Shown here: positions 1 through 12,685 of the stretch, piece after piece
How the letters are laid out: every line of letters starts with the position of its first letter
How positions within the stretch are numbered: the stretch's first letter is position 1
Source: Dryococelus australis
Taxonomy: Eukaryota; Arthropoda; Insecta; Phasmatodea; Phasmatidae
DNA: 64,000 nt
Direction: 5' to 3'
Assembly (NCBI GenBank): GCA_029891345.1
Contig: CM056997.1
Location: forward strand, 220,038,172-220,102,171
Notes under the pieces: model-generated
What the model was told of the DNA's origin: nothing
Seen by the model: only the letters and a program-made list of their open reading frames with translations
Databases searched by the model: none
Position numbers and translations under genes: made by a program

Positions 1-515
1 ACGTGCCAAAATGTGGCCAAAAATATTAAGTGTTCTTTTTAATTTGTTTTCCATTTAAAGTGTTGTGTCATTATATTGTGTACATTAAATTAGTAAAGTG
101 GAAATGAATGTAGAGGAATCCCGGCACATGCAGGGCCATGCATCGGGAAAACGTAAGGCACCAAGTTGAGGTTAGGGTGCCTTACGCATTATGGCAAAGT
201 ATATGTTTTTATATATTTTTATTTCTCCTTATTATTCGATTGTGATTTGTCATGTAAGGTTTTAACTTTTACATATTCATTTAGGGCCACGTTCATCCAC
301 TCCATTTCATTTATGTATTTTTCACGTAATTTATGATCACGTGATACGGCGCGGGAGTTTGTGCTGGGAAGGATGCAGCCCACCGCCATGTTTCAGTAGT
401 CGCCTCTTACCGCGTGGGATGGTCATGCCACATGCCCTCCTTGGGCACTTCATCGTTCTGCACAGTGTGTACCCCACTTTAGCGGAGCATGTTTGTAAGT
501 GGTTAAGCACCTCCC
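1..515. other. Unassigned AT-rich sequence
   Basis: No gene is recognised. The stretch is mostly AT-rich with a GC-richer patch near 340-440. Reverse-transcriptase similarity of the following element starts abruptly at about 520, so this is probably flanking DNA or badly decayed 5' element sequence. Confidence 0.4.
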
Positions 516-519
516 CTAA

Positions 520-3024
520 TATTTCCAGATGTTTATTAATAAACTTCTAGGACCCCTCAGGTGGACGGCGGCCATAGCATACATAGATGACATTTTTATC
601 CTCGGGAATTCACTTGAAGAGCATCTAGACAACATTAGGAAAGTTTTTGAACGCCTCAGACTATTTAATGTTAAAGTTAATGCCAAAAAATGCACGTTTG
701 CGGAGCAAACCGTTAAGGTACTTGGCCACATCATCACGCCCACTGGCATTTCCACAGACCCTGAAAAGTTAACGGCTATTGAGAAAATGTCACCCCCTCG
801 AACCTTTAAACAACTAAGAACTTTCCTCTGCATGACATCCTACCTACGTAGCTATATCAGGAACTAAGCCACCATTGCACAACCCCTTATTGAACTTACC
901 AAAAACAATGTACCCTTTAAGTGGGCTGATGAGCATGATAATGTGTTTGTTAATTTGAAAACAGCAATATCACAAGCCCCCATACTACACAAATTTCACA
1001 AGGACAGGGAAATAATTTTAGCATGCCAAGCTAGCAATGAAGTGGCAGGCGGGGCCCTTATGCAAGTAGATCTGCAAACCAAACAATGGCAAATCGTTGC
1101 TTTTGCTTCTAAAATGTTTTCACCCCAAGAGGCGCGCTGGAACACAACAGAATGAGAATTTGGTGCGATTAGATATTTATGCAACCATTTCCGGCAATAT
1201 TTTTACGGCAGGCATTTCACAATCGAAACCGATCATGCGAGTTTGAGGTATCTACAATCTATGGCTGACCACAACGTTAGAATACAAAATATTGCCATCT
1301 TATTCAGCCAGTATGATTTTTATGCCTTAATCGTAAAAGGTAAACTGAACACCCTTCCCGACTCCCTAAGCCGTTTAACCACTGCATCTTCAGTCCCCAT
1401 TCACCATGTCATAGTCAGTGACAATGCCTATCAAATCAAAGATACCATATTGACCTGTACTTCCATTTTCAATGCGTTTGTCGAAGCCATCTTCCAAAGT
1501 ATTAACAAAGCAACTGAAATCAGAAATGCGGTAGCCAAAAATATAGAGAGTCACTGGAGTGATATTAAATATAATTTCAGTAAGTCCGACTCGAACGAAA
1601 GAGACGGAATAGCCACAGCAATAGCAAATGAAGAGATTTTCCCTATGGCCACCATTTGCAAAATAATTACAACATTATACAAGGTAAACATTCAAATTAT
1701 CAAACAAAATAATCCCACCCCACTCAAAACAACCTGTAATGATCCCGTATTAAAATGTACCATTATTATCCTTCTTCGTTCAGACAAGTTGCACTACCTG
1801 CCCGTGTATACACGTATCCAGGAATATACCAAAATTGATGATGATTCTATTTTTCTTCTATGCCCCATAACAGTTAACACCTCCCCGTTCATAGGCGACT
1901 ATGACAGCGACCCACATATACGAAAACTCAAACACGCTTTAATTAATCCGGAACAAGCTGACACTAACTATCGTAGGTTGAGCCGTAGATACGAACTTAC
2001 TGTGAACAGTGAAATATTTTTGAAAATCAATACCCCTCAAGACCCATCCAAAGTAACTCTCGTTCCCCAAATATATGTTAACGAAATTATACAAGCACAT
2101 CACGACACCATATTTGGCAGGGGTCATTTTGGTAAGCTTAAGACGCTTGAGAAAATCAATCCTATTACTGTGATACAATGAATGAAGACGTCAAAAAGTA
2201 TGTGAAATCTTGCCCCACATGTCAAAAAACTAAAGCTATTAACACACAACCACCAGGATAAATGACTTCTATCCCACCTCCATCCCTCCTCAAAACTTGA
2301 GTTTTGGATGTGAAAGGTCCCTTCCCCACCACAACACAAAAGAATAAATACATCCTAGTAATGACCGAGTATGCCACCCGTTACATAGTAGCCAATCCCG
2401 TTCAATCCTTAGACTCAGCTACGTGTGCAGACTTTATTAAGCAGGTGATTCTTCAATTTGGCGGTCCTAAACAGATTCCCACAGATAGGGGTACGAGTTT
2501 TCAAAATGAATTGGTTAGTCACCTTTTACAATCTCTAGGTATTAAGAAATTGACAACCACAGCAAATCCACGCTGTAACGGGCTTGTAGAAGCATCAAAC
2601 CGATTAATTGGGGATCAACTTACATTCTGTGCCATCACGGATCAAACAAATTGGGATTTATATGGAGTACATTTCTTTTAACTACAACACACGCACCAAT
2701 ACTACAACCAGATTTACCCCCTTTTATATAATGTACGGTGTAGAGGCCACCCTCCGAGCGTAGGTGGTAACTAAGCAACATTCACCGCATGCACAGGACT
2801 GGTGTGAAAAATTAAGACAAAACAGAGAAACTGCAAAAGTAAATCTCCTACAAACACAACAGCGTCAGACCCGACAGGTTAACAAGTTGTACAAGAAAAG
2901 CAATATTAAAGTGAATAACCTGGTCTGGGTACGACACAGAGGCCGCCAGACGGCAGTAACATATTGTTACTGCAACCCCTACAAAGTGGTAGAAGTATTG
3001 GGAGAATCCACCATTTGGATCTGA
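520..3024 (+). pseudogene. Ty3/gypsy pol remnant: RT (C-terminal half), RNase H, OTU-like domain, integrase
   Basis: This is a decayed polyprotein of a Ty3/gypsy LTR retrotransposon, which would copy RNA into DNA and integrate it. Homology starts inside the RT palm at about 520 (FQMFINKLLG), followed by the YIDD catalytic motif near 580. One frame then runs through the RT thumb and RNase H (TDHASLRYLQS near 1230) to about 2160, broken by stops at about 865 and 1153. An OTU-like insert follows RNase H. The integrase zinc domain (HH near 2100, then CPTCQ near 2210) spans a frameshift at about 2155. The core keeps DVKGPF, TDRGTSF and the NGLVEASNR glutamate, then shifts frame near 2670 and meets a stop at about 2761. 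The C-terminal part ends at 3024. Gag, protease and the N-terminal RT are absent, and I could not find LTRs. Family assignment is secure; the element is not functional. Confidence 0.88.
1405..1818 (+). other. OTU-like cysteine protease domain embedded in gypsy pol
   Basis: Between RNase H and the integrase zinc domain lies about 140 residues not normally present in Ty3/gypsy pol. It resembles the OTU deubiquitinase fold. TSIFNAFVEAIF (from 1459) matches the OTU N-terminal helix pattern NCLFRA, then comes a charged segment with a Trp (ESHW), an MATICKIITTLYKVNIQII strand-helix like the ALA...NVNI block, and HYLPV (His codon 1792-1794) like the catalytic HYD.V block. The expected catalytic Cys aligns with Ser (TCC, 1462-1464), although a Cys lies two residues earlier (TGT, 1456-1458). 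The segment is the longest uninterrupted open stretch of the element. OTU domains cleave ubiquitin chains. Assignment is by motif pattern only. Confidence 0.55.
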
Positions 3025-4394
3025 ACCAATAAAACTGGAATGTCTAAGCACGACATCATATGCACTCGGCATACTAAACCCGCATTTACGCAATCAAGTA
3101 GTGTTTATTTTGTAAGTTTTTAGTCTAGCATCTAAAATGAATTTGAAAGTGTGTTACAGAGTATCATTGTGTTGTGCAATCAGCAACCAGCCCAGTCACG
3201 CAGTGCTGGAATTTGCTAACGACAGACGTGTATCAGGAACAGTGTAGCGAACGGCAGGCAATGCAAAGCACAGCCAGCTTTCCTTTCTGCCGCACCACAT
3301 CACATCACATCTACAGCTTGCACACGAGCCGCAGAAGGACAACCCTAATACCAACCATACAACATGCCAGGGGACTCAGGAAAGGTGACATGCAACTGCC
3401 GGAGCTGCTTGTTGACATTGGCAGCACTGCACGCTTACAAGCCCTGCATCGCACAGGCTCACAGTGGCTACTAGGGCAACTGCCACTACGGACCGCCTCC
3501 AGCAAGAGGAGTGGGGATCGCACTCCAATCAGGTGGCAGCCTAGGTCGTAGCGGCCATCTGTGCAACCCTCGCGCCAGTTGTATTCTCTCAGCCAGTCAC
3601 TTATCATGTCCACGCCGGCATCTACTGGCGGCCTGTTCCTGTAAACAGCATCTACTGGCGTCAGCAAATAGTGGCGACTGAAGACCCAGGAGGATCAGAC
3701 AAAGCTTCTGGTGACGGCGATTACCAGGAGGTGTTGAAGCCTCTGGTAGGTGGTGGCAGCAGCCACTGGAGAACTGAAAGTTCTTGTAGAGTACCGTGAG
3801 GGTCTAAGAGAGTAGAGAGCCCCAGCACAAGAAGTGTTGAGACGAGCTACTGGAGACAATAACTCCCGACCTTGGCAGCACACGACCTTATATGCTGCTC
3901 ACTCTAGAGTGTGCAGCGAGCCGGGGTGGGAGGCATGACGTGCTCCTGTGACGTCTGCCTGGAGTAAGCAGAGTTGTAGAACTACCCTTGTGCGCTCAGG
4001 ATATGGTCTCAGGCGCTTGGCGGTGCTCACCATTTTTGGCAGTGGGGCGACACTCTGTGTACTGGGTTGCTCGGGGGCTGACGTGTTGCGGGGCTGCTTG
4101 AAATACCTTTCGTTTTACATGTATACAAGGTGCATTTGAGTTGAAACTACTTTCTGTGCATTCGTTAAATATTGTGCTTGGTTTTTCCTTCCTCGCGTTT
4201 AAATACTCGTTGTAGAGTGAGAAGGGCAGGTCAAGAACAGTCTGGGAAACCAAGTTTCTTCCATCTCTCTTCTCAGGAACACATCCTGCTCTAGACATCT
4301 CTGTTAGTTGTTGGCTCCTGTGATAGTGGTGATGCACGTGGGATGAGCTGTATTCGTTTATGTTATGGAAGTATAAGTGGCACACATTAATTTG
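3025..4394. other. Downstream region of the gypsy remnant, unassigned
   Basis: Moderately GC-rich between about 3170 and 4100 with several short open frames on both strands, none resembling a known family. It may contain 3' non-coding or LTR sequence of the upstream gypsy element, but I found no matching second LTR. AATAAA-like sites occur, which is expected by chance. Confidence 0.3.
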
Positions 4395-4421
4395 CCCCCC
4401 CCCCCCCCCCCCCCCCCCCCC
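4395..4421. repeat. Homopolymer tract of 27 C
   Basis: An uninterrupted run of 27 cytosines. The complementary G run could form a G-quadruplex and the C run an i-motif. The exact length is uncertain because such runs are prone to sequencing and assembly error. Confidence 0.9.
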
Positions 4422-5419
4422 TGCTTCTGCTGCGATAGAGGCTCATCTGTCATTAATAAAGGTTGAGTAGAGGACAGCAGAGATAATATTCCCTCTCTGG
4501 AAGGTCTGGATGGTCTGAACAGTTGGGAGCATTTTTCAAAAACATTTTTAACTCATAGGCAGGTTCTTTAAGGTTCAGGCGGTTGGCTTCTGTCAGAGCG
4601 CTCGCTCTGTGTGTTGGGGCAGCGTGGAAGCACGTCGGGCGGGGCGAATAGATAGCCGTAGCTCTGTCTCACTCTGTGTGGGCTGGCTCTTCTTCTCTCC
4701 CCTCTCAACCTGGCCGGTGTAACCGGCGAATTTTACCCCCAGGCAGATTTTATCCCGAGTTAGGAAAGGACGAACACCCTCGTGATAGAGATAGGAAAAA
4801 AATGTTCTAAGTACATCATTATACTGTTGGTGAGATGTCGGCACAGTGGGGCGTCGTATGGAAAGAAAAGGGGTTTTCAGAATAGGGGCTTTTCTGAAAC
4901 TTGATAAATTGCGAAAATACTTCATTAAAATGTTCTCTCTCTGAACTGGAAAACTGGCGGAGTGCCCGCGGCACTAAGGTTGGTATCTGATTGGATCTGG
5001 TGTATAATACAGGCCTGGTAGTTTTGTAGAAGGGCACAACATCAAATACAGCTAATACCATTCTTCACTTTGGTGGGATGGCTTTTGCAGGTATATCTAA
5101 GCGACGTGTAACTTGTGGCGACTGTCTAACCTGTGGTGATTCTGACTTGGGTGGTCTAGAATGTGGTTTACTGGTGGTCAGGTGTTTGCTGGTGTTTACT
5201 GTCGCTGCATTTGGTTATATTATCTGAAATTACCATTAGCATGGATTGGATATTCCTAAGGAGGTGTCTTGTCCACTCAAGTAGGTGGTGAACATGGGGT
5301 GTGTTTCCTCACGAAGCTGGACAGGTGATGCAAAGAGATTTATGGGAATCTCCAGTGTAGCCGGTCTCTGCATGTAACGTAGTACCTGTGCCCACTTCCT
5401 CGGTGGGAGATGCGCGAGT
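4422..5419. other. Unassigned sequence
   Basis: No gene or mobile-element similarity recognised. Composition is more balanced than the flanks. Short open frames on the minus strand between 4593 and 5515 look like chance. Confidence 0.3.
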
Positions 5420-7440
5420 GCGGCAAGGACGGGTTCTATTAAAAAAATTTTGGGTTATCATGTCATATCTCCGAAATAATTTAACCGATTTAAACAAAAT
5501 TTTGTATGCTGACAATATCAGTTGTTAGCACTGAATTCAGTGGTGAATGTTGTTGGTCTGCCATTTTAGAAGATAGCACCTCATGAAATATAAAGCTGTA
5601 ACATTATATTTTGAAAACTCCTCAGCCAATTTTCACCAAATTGAGCACATATGTAATACTATGATAGACCAGGTAAATGTAAGTAATTGAACGTAATTAG
5701 GCACTTATTTTCAAAATGGCAGCCATACAAATATTTTATGTTTATTTGGTATAACTACCATACTGTGTAATCAATTTCAACAAAATTCTGTATGCTGATG
5801 GTATCTATTACAAGCACCGTATCAGCCAAAAAACAACCACTTTTGTCTGCCATTTTCTAATTTAGTGCTAAGTGAATTATAACAATTTTTGTGAAATATC
5901 TTGGGGCACAATTGAAAGATTGCTACCAAATTTACCAAACAAGTAGTATTTCTGCATTCGATATACGTTACAAGTATGCCAGACACTAATTTTAAAAATG
6001 GCAGCCATCGAGCTATGTATGCTGCATCTTCAAAACTATATAATCAATTCCAACTTAACTTTATACGCTGGGAGTATAAATAACAGACATAAAATGTGTC
6101 TACACAAAGTCTCTTTTGTCCTCCATTTTGTAAGTTAGTGCTACACGAATAAATAAATATTTCTAGGTTATTTTCGGAAGTAATTCACCTATTCCTAACA
6201 AATATGACAAACACGTAGTACTGCGGTAGGTGATGTAAACTGATGTATTTTAGGTAGGTTGGACCCTTATTTTAAAAATGGCTGCAATTTATCTGTTTTA
6301 TTTTTTATGTAATATTGTTGAAACCATGTTATTAATTCCAACACAATTTTGTAGGCTGACTGTATATATTACAACTTTCAAATGTGTACATACGAAATCT
6401 GTTTTGTCCGTCATTTTGTAAAATAGTATCACATCACAAATTGATATTTTGCAGTATCTGCGAAATACCACCAATTGCTATCGAATTTGGCAAATAAATA
6501 GCACTATGGCAGGCCATGTAAACTGATAAACTTTGTCAGGGTCAGACACAAATTTTCAAAATGGTGTCCATATAAAAATTTTGTCTCAGAATTTATCTAC
6601 AAAACTACAATACAAATTTTTACTTAACTTGGTATGCTGACAATATCAGTTATAATCATCCTTATTTCCCTGCCATTTTGGAAAATAGCCTTGCATGAAA
6701 TAATACAATTTTTACATCATTTCTGGAAACAACTAACCAATTTGTTTCGAATGTGGCGAAGAAGTTTTACTATGGTAGATCACATTGATTTGTGTGTTTT
6801 AAGTGTGTTTCTTACTATCCGAATGGCACCTGCACGAAAATTTTAGCTTAGTGTACTATATCTACGATTCTATGTTAGAGATTTCCATTTAACGTTGTAC
6901 ATTGTAACTATGTCAATCATTAAATCTGATATGACAGTCATTGAATCTTATAGTACATATAATTTTTATCCTCCTTTGATGAAGATCGTTACATGAACAG
7001 TGTAGGTTTTATGCCATATCTTGGTATGCTATGGTATGGTATGGTATGAGTTCATACCAAAATGTTATGGAATTATTGCTACAGTGGAGTATGTAAATTA
7101 ACATGTTTTATGTATGGCAGGCACGTTTTAATGTAGTTTTTATAAAAATCATATAATTTTTTGTATAGATGAAACATTTCAACAAAATCCAACCTAATTT
7201 TATATGCAAATTGCATTAATTAAAAGTATCATTAAGCGTAGACACTCCCTTTTGTCAGTTTTTTTGCAAAATTTGTTAGGTGGATAAATGGAACATTTGG
7301 CAATATTTCCGGGACAATTCAACTAATTTACACAACATTTTGCACACCTACAGAATGCCATGTACAGTTACATGGTTTAACCTGTAGCTTTGCTATATGT
7401 TATAATTTATATATTCGGGAATTATTTTTATTTGCTATTT
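5420..7440 (-). repeat. Array of degenerate ~290 bp units (inverted relative to 12.4-15.06 kb)
   Basis: Successive units share ordered blocks: a segment like CAAAATTTTGTATGCTGAC, a segment like TTTTGTCTGCCATTTTG, an ATATCT/CGAAA block, a CCAAATTTGGCAAA-like block, then TTTTCAAAATGGCAGCCAT. The blocks recur roughly every 270-300 bp with heavy divergence. The same blocks appear in reverse complement at 12420-15060 and 24480-26720. Each unit contains oppositely oriented CCATTTT and AAAATGG motifs. There is no coding potential. It could be an array-bearing transposon or a degenerate satellite; I do not recognise the family. Confidence 0.7.
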
Positions 7441-8225
7441 TTCTTTGAGGATAGTAATTCATTTAATATTTAGCAAATTGTCGCAATAGGAATTTGTTTG
7501 TATTTTGTACATGTTCATTTTTACAAATTTTTAATTTTATTAGTGTCATTGCGTCAGTAGTAACATCATCACAGGATGACAGAGTAACTTTTCCAGGTTT
7601 TAGTAAGTAAGACACATCCGTGTCATGTATTGCACCATTTGATGAAACTAGAGTTTACTGATGTCACAGTTTTCCGACGTGACAACCTGCACGCGCATTG
7701 TAATAGTTTGATTTCGAGACCCACGTCGGAGTTCACATGCTATTTTTAGACATGAATGCACTTTGCAAAGCAACTTGATGCAACATTTCAGGCATCATAA
7801 ATAAGGTTAGCGCGACTTTCTTGCTGTCACTTAAGTTCGTTGTCGTCACAGTTTCAAGTTCGTCTCAGTTTATCAGTCATTCAGTTCAGCGATCTAGTGT
7901 TCGAGCGGAGTAGCAAGTAACCACCTGCCATTCTGTCTCCTGCTTGGTTTTCTTTCATTGATTATGAGTGTCATTTGTTTGTGAAGAGACAGCAATAAAC
8001 TTCAGTTAACATTAAAAATAATTTTTCATTATTTCCTACTGGCACAGTGTTAATTTATATATTTCTATGAGTCTCAATCTACTGAGTTAATCCGAGATAA
8101 TGTTTGCTGCGAACTCCCACAAGTTTTTGCACAGGAAATATTACAAACCCTTTGATGAGCAATTTTTTTTAATTTTTAAAGTATGTACCACAGAGCAAAG
8201 TTTCTAAAATTATTGTATTAATTGT
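7441..8225. other. Unassigned AT-rich sequence
   Basis: Nothing recognised. The stretch lies between the first unit array and the compound microsatellite. Confidence 0.3.
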
Positions 8226-8228
8226 TTT

Positions 8229-8470
<242 letters not shown>

Positions 8471-8546
8471 TGCTGATTGATTTCTCATAATTTTAAAACA
8501 TGTAGTCTTTAAAAGTTTTCACTTTTTCTGCTACTCAGAAATTTTT

Positions 8547-9720
8547 CTACGTATGAAAGTCCCTGAAACATGGAAATACACACAGTCCAACATTACACAC
8601 TGAACAAATCCAGCGAGTGTCTTTTCTCTTCTGAGCTCTTTTTACACCATGTTTACACACGTTGCATTGCCTCTGTGGAGTATTTTTCGAAGCAGTAGTA
8701 GGCACATGTTCTGGGAATTCCAGTAGGGGTCTCATTTGAAGGGTTCCCACCTTTCATGGGCGTGCGTGTTGTGCTGAATTCTTCTATCAGTTGCCTTACA
8801 GGACTTAGCCTGTAGTCCAATATTTTCACAGTTTTGCCTGTCTTGCAGTTGTATAAAATACATGAATTATACGCAACCATGTCAAGAATGTGAAAAAATA
8901 GTTTTTTGTATCATTTTAGTGTTTTACAAGTACGGTCAACGACACTTATCTGCATGTCACATTTGTCAACAGCACCCGTGTTTTTGTTGTAGTCTTGAAC
9001 TGTGATAGGTTTTTTGACATGCTCACCAGTTCTGAAATTTCTCTTGTCTGTCTCTTTTAGTTCATGTTTGCGTATTGTTTAGAGCTAGTGTACGTCACGT
9101 CTGTCGTGCCATTTCTCAACCGGTATTGTTTGTATGACATTCATTTTTGCCACTTTCTGGGGAAATTTTGGCATGGATATTCTATTTGCCCTGGCTGTAT
9201 CATAAGCGCTCGTTTTATTTTCCAACTAGTGCTGGAAAAGGGCTGAACGTGTGTACTACCAGTAGTGGTCTGTAAATTGGCAATGTCCTTTTCTAAAAAA
9301 TGGAGTCAGGAGTGTCCTGGCAATAGAACCTGATATTCCTAGACTTGTATCTGCATCAAGATTGGACGTGGCACCTGTGTACACCAGAAAATCATGTATG
9401 TAGATAGTTTAGCAATCGCACAGAACAAACAATGTAATTCCAAATCTATGGTGTTTGGCTGGAATATATTGCTTGAATGACAATCGCCCTTTCCAAACAA
9501 CAATACTTTCATCAATGCAAACATTCTTATGTGGATAAAAACTTGACTTGAACTTCATTTTTATTGATTCAACAATAGAACTTACTTTGTACAATCTGTC
9601 ACCAGCTGGTTGATTCAGGTTGTCTGCGAAATGGAGAAGTTATAGCAGTGATAGGAAATGGTTTTGAGACATTATTTTTCTGAACATCAGCGTTGAGATA
9701 TAGTCTGTCTCGTGTAAGGT
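8547..9720 (-). pseudogene. piggyBac-family transposase remnant
   Basis: A minus-strand relic of a piggyBac cut-and-paste transposase. In N- to C-terminal order one can read IMSQNHFLSLL and LHFADN (about 9690-9620), then DRLYKVSSIVE, the catalytic-core block CIDESIVVWKGRLSFKQYIP (about 9540-9470), FGITLFVLCDC, a degraded middle, then VQDYNKNTGAVDKCDMQ (about 8990), FFHILD and the NSCILY segment. The C-terminal cysteine-rich domain is well kept: CNVC, then WICSVCNVGLCVFPCF and the terminal FHT (8547-8670). Several stops and frameshifts break it and the N-terminus is missing. Family assignment rests on the Cys-rich tail and the D-containing core blocks together. TTAA-flanked ends were not located. 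Confidence 0.88.
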
Positions 9721-11049
9721 TTCTAGATTTTGACAGATTGTATGAATATGTACCTTGTAAACAAACAGAATATGTATCCTTCCACCATCATGTGCTTTCC
9801 ATGTGACTTTTCAAAACATGTCTACATCATGTGAATTTTTGCTTGACGTTTCAAACATGCTAACTATAGGCCTAATTGAAGAGAATGTATGATTACACAG
9901 ATCTTTCTTTAATTTTTGATGGTAACATCTACATTGTGTTATAAAAATACTATTAACACAATAGATTCATATTTTTATAATTAATTAAACAGATATTACT
10001 AATTACTATCAAATCAATAATCACAAACACAAAACATATATATTTTAAGTCAATAAATTTCATTGGACTTGCAAGTTTGCAACTCTCACAACAGGAAAAT
10101 TTTTGAGGCAAAATTGAAAGACATTGATGTTGGTTACAATTAACACTGTAATCAAAATAAAATCAAACATGTTAAACAATTTAACGGAAAATACAAAAAC
10201 TTACCTCACCCAAAGTATGAACAGAATTGCCTTCTTTGTACGCCTCTTGAAAAATTTAACGAATTCATTAAAAAAAATATTGTGAATCTCACATAGTTAG
10301 CTGATGAGAGCATCATAAAAAAATCATTAATTTACAACTGAGCAGTAAAATGAACTATGAGAAAACAATAGTCTACTGGAGTTCTGTGTAAAGGCAATGT
10401 CACCATCAGGCTAGTCCTAATGTGTTTGCATGTTCACCACTATCTTTTACGTTTGTCGATGCTACGTGGTAAAATAAATAAGCGAAACGAGTTGCTTGCT
10501 TGAATTTACTATGTTGTTTCATTGGACTGGTTGTCCCTTCATTTAAATTTTTATTTCAAACACATATTAATAACAACAGGTTAAATACTACTGTTCCGCC
10601 ACAGTTGTAACAAACATCGCCGTGGCAAAATATTGTGTATAATGTGTAACGTCCTATATCGTGTGTAACAAATAGTTATAAAGCTGACCTAAATATTGTT
10701 ATAGGCCTGAATAGTGAACATTCATAGGAAATTGTTTCTGCAATATGAGATAATTCTTTTAACAGCTGTAAACAGCAACCAACGCATTTGACAGTTATAA
10801 AAGTAGAAGTCGCATGGCAGTGTGTATGTTTAGTGGAAGGATACGTAATCAGTAACCAAAAGTAGAAATTCGGCAGGGCTTCAGAAATTGCCGAAGTTAT
10901 CGTGACTCAACTATAATCTCAATAACATGTGGAAAAGCATTTTACAACTGGAATGCACACAGAAAAAAATTTCAATCTACAAAGTTGATGCATGATATCT
11001 TATCCTCATTAATAAATAACTACTACTCATCAGTGCAACTATACCACCA
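9721..11049. other. AT-rich sequence without recognised genes
   Basis: May include decayed 5' parts of the piggyBac element, but nothing is recognisable. There are no long open frames. Confidence 0.3.
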
Positions 11050-12419
11050 GCAGTTGTCAATGGAGTTGAGTCAATGACACCGCCTACAAGATTGTTATGC
11101 CTACCGTACCGGAAAAGATGTCCCAATAATGGAAATTGTTTTCACCCGATGAGCCACCGGGACCATGCAAGAGGTCCGGGGCTAGTACATCAGTGTGCTG
11201 CAGGATGCGCCACAAGTATGATGCCCAGATCCCACAACTCTCCACAATGCTGCTTGCACCGAGGATCTAGGCACTGAGCTTGCACCTGCTAAGCCACTCT
11301 CCAGACGCCCCATGCCAGTGAAGGATGGGATGGCCTCCGACGATGAGTTGTGCTTCAGTACTTGACCAGTCTTCAGACTCCTCTCCTGGGCTCTCATCGC
11401 ACAAGCTATCGGTGCCAAGTCCCACACCAATCCAAAACACTTCACCACTACCTCACGGGGCCGAAGATTCTCTACAACCATCTACTAAGGAAGTACCAGA
11501 TGCGTCATCAGCTCAGCACGCTGCCACATATTCTGTCCCTTATGGACAACCAAGAGTAAAATTAACCCAGAGGAGTAAACTGAAGTTCACACGCACCAGT
11601 AACTGCTTCCCTTAGCTTTATACAGGGTGCCTTCCCCTGTTTTACACTAGGGTATTTTTCCTTCCGTCAAACCCAAGTTGATAGGAGGTAGTACTTTCAC
11701 CATTTTTGTTTATTTTCCTTTACTGCAAAATAAACATTGATCTTGTCTAACTTCTCGAGTATCACTCTGACCTTACTAACCCTCACCATCATAGGATCTG
11801 ACGGGGACAGCAGGAGACCGAGTTTGCTATTTCCGAATGCATACAGACAACAGACCAAAACATCCTTGGAAGGCCACGCATTCTCTGCCCGGTGCAGTGA
11901 ATGGTATAGCTACGACAGTAGGATACTAACCCTCGAAGGTGGCATGACAGCTTGAAGTCCCTGCCTCACCGCACACTCAGCGGTGCCGAGGAGGGGAACT
12001 TCTTCGGGCATGGAGAGACCAGTGACCTCAGGGACACTCACCTCACGAATAATGGAAGGCCACCCGTTCCTTGCACCCAGGTGGGAGGAACGGTAGAACC
12101 ACTACATTACGTACGCTCGTGGTTGGATCGGCTTGTCAGCCATGGTGAACTCCTCTTATAGCACACTTTGCGGTGCCGAGTGGGGTTGCACTCCAGTGCA
12201 GGGGAGACCAACGCCATTGGGGAAGTCAAGAGTAAGGTGAGGTGTTGGCTGTAGCAATCCACACCTACACTTGCAATCCAACACGTTGACTGCGTAACTC
12301 CAGCAGACACGATCCTAGTTTAGAGCTGAATGCCTTAGAACCATACGGGTGGTGTTCAGAAGAAGGCTATGATGGTGAGTGCTATATCTAAAGTTCCACA
12401 AATCATCAGGTGTTGCTAA
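11050..12419. other. GC-richer unassigned block with an internal direct duplication
   Basis: Several short open frames exist (for example 11325-11615, +), but none resembles a known protein. A segment with the core GCGGTGCCGAG followed by GGGGAGACCA-like sequence occurs twice in the same orientation, about 190 bp apart (near 11975 and 12165). The composition contrast with the flanks suggests an inserted, unrecognised element. Confidence 0.35.
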
Positions 12420-12604
12420 AATAGCAAGACGTCTAATAACTAATACTAATGAACCTACTTTTCTCTACATGGGTGCAAATGTATTTTAGTGAATTTCTTA
12501 GAAGCTGAAATGTAATGTAGGTGTTAACAACTTATTGGCAACAATATCATTAGAGATAATCCAGAAACATGTGAAACAGTACTAAGATAATTAAAATACA
12601 CAAG

Positions 12605-12685
12605 TGACTTACCTAGGATTCAAATACATAAAATCTTGTAATATTAAGCTAGCTTGCAATCAACTGCAACACGGAGGTTGGATTC
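12605..12685 (-). repeat. tRNA-like SINE head (degenerate) inside array element copy 2
   Basis: Read on the minus strand, this aligns with the tRNA-like segment at 24655-24735. A B-box-like ATTTGAATCCTAGG lies at 12612-12625, preceded by an A-box-like segment at 12651-12670. More decayed than the other copy. Confidence 0.45.

Noticed and set aside
3174-3551. 125-codon plus-strand frame and the overlapping 118-codon minus-strand frame
   Set aside because: No recognisable domain, composition-driven in a GC-richer patch; kept only as unassigned sequence.
9064-9246. 60-codon plus-strand frame
   Set aside because: Lies opposite the piggyBac coding strand; an antisense shadow.
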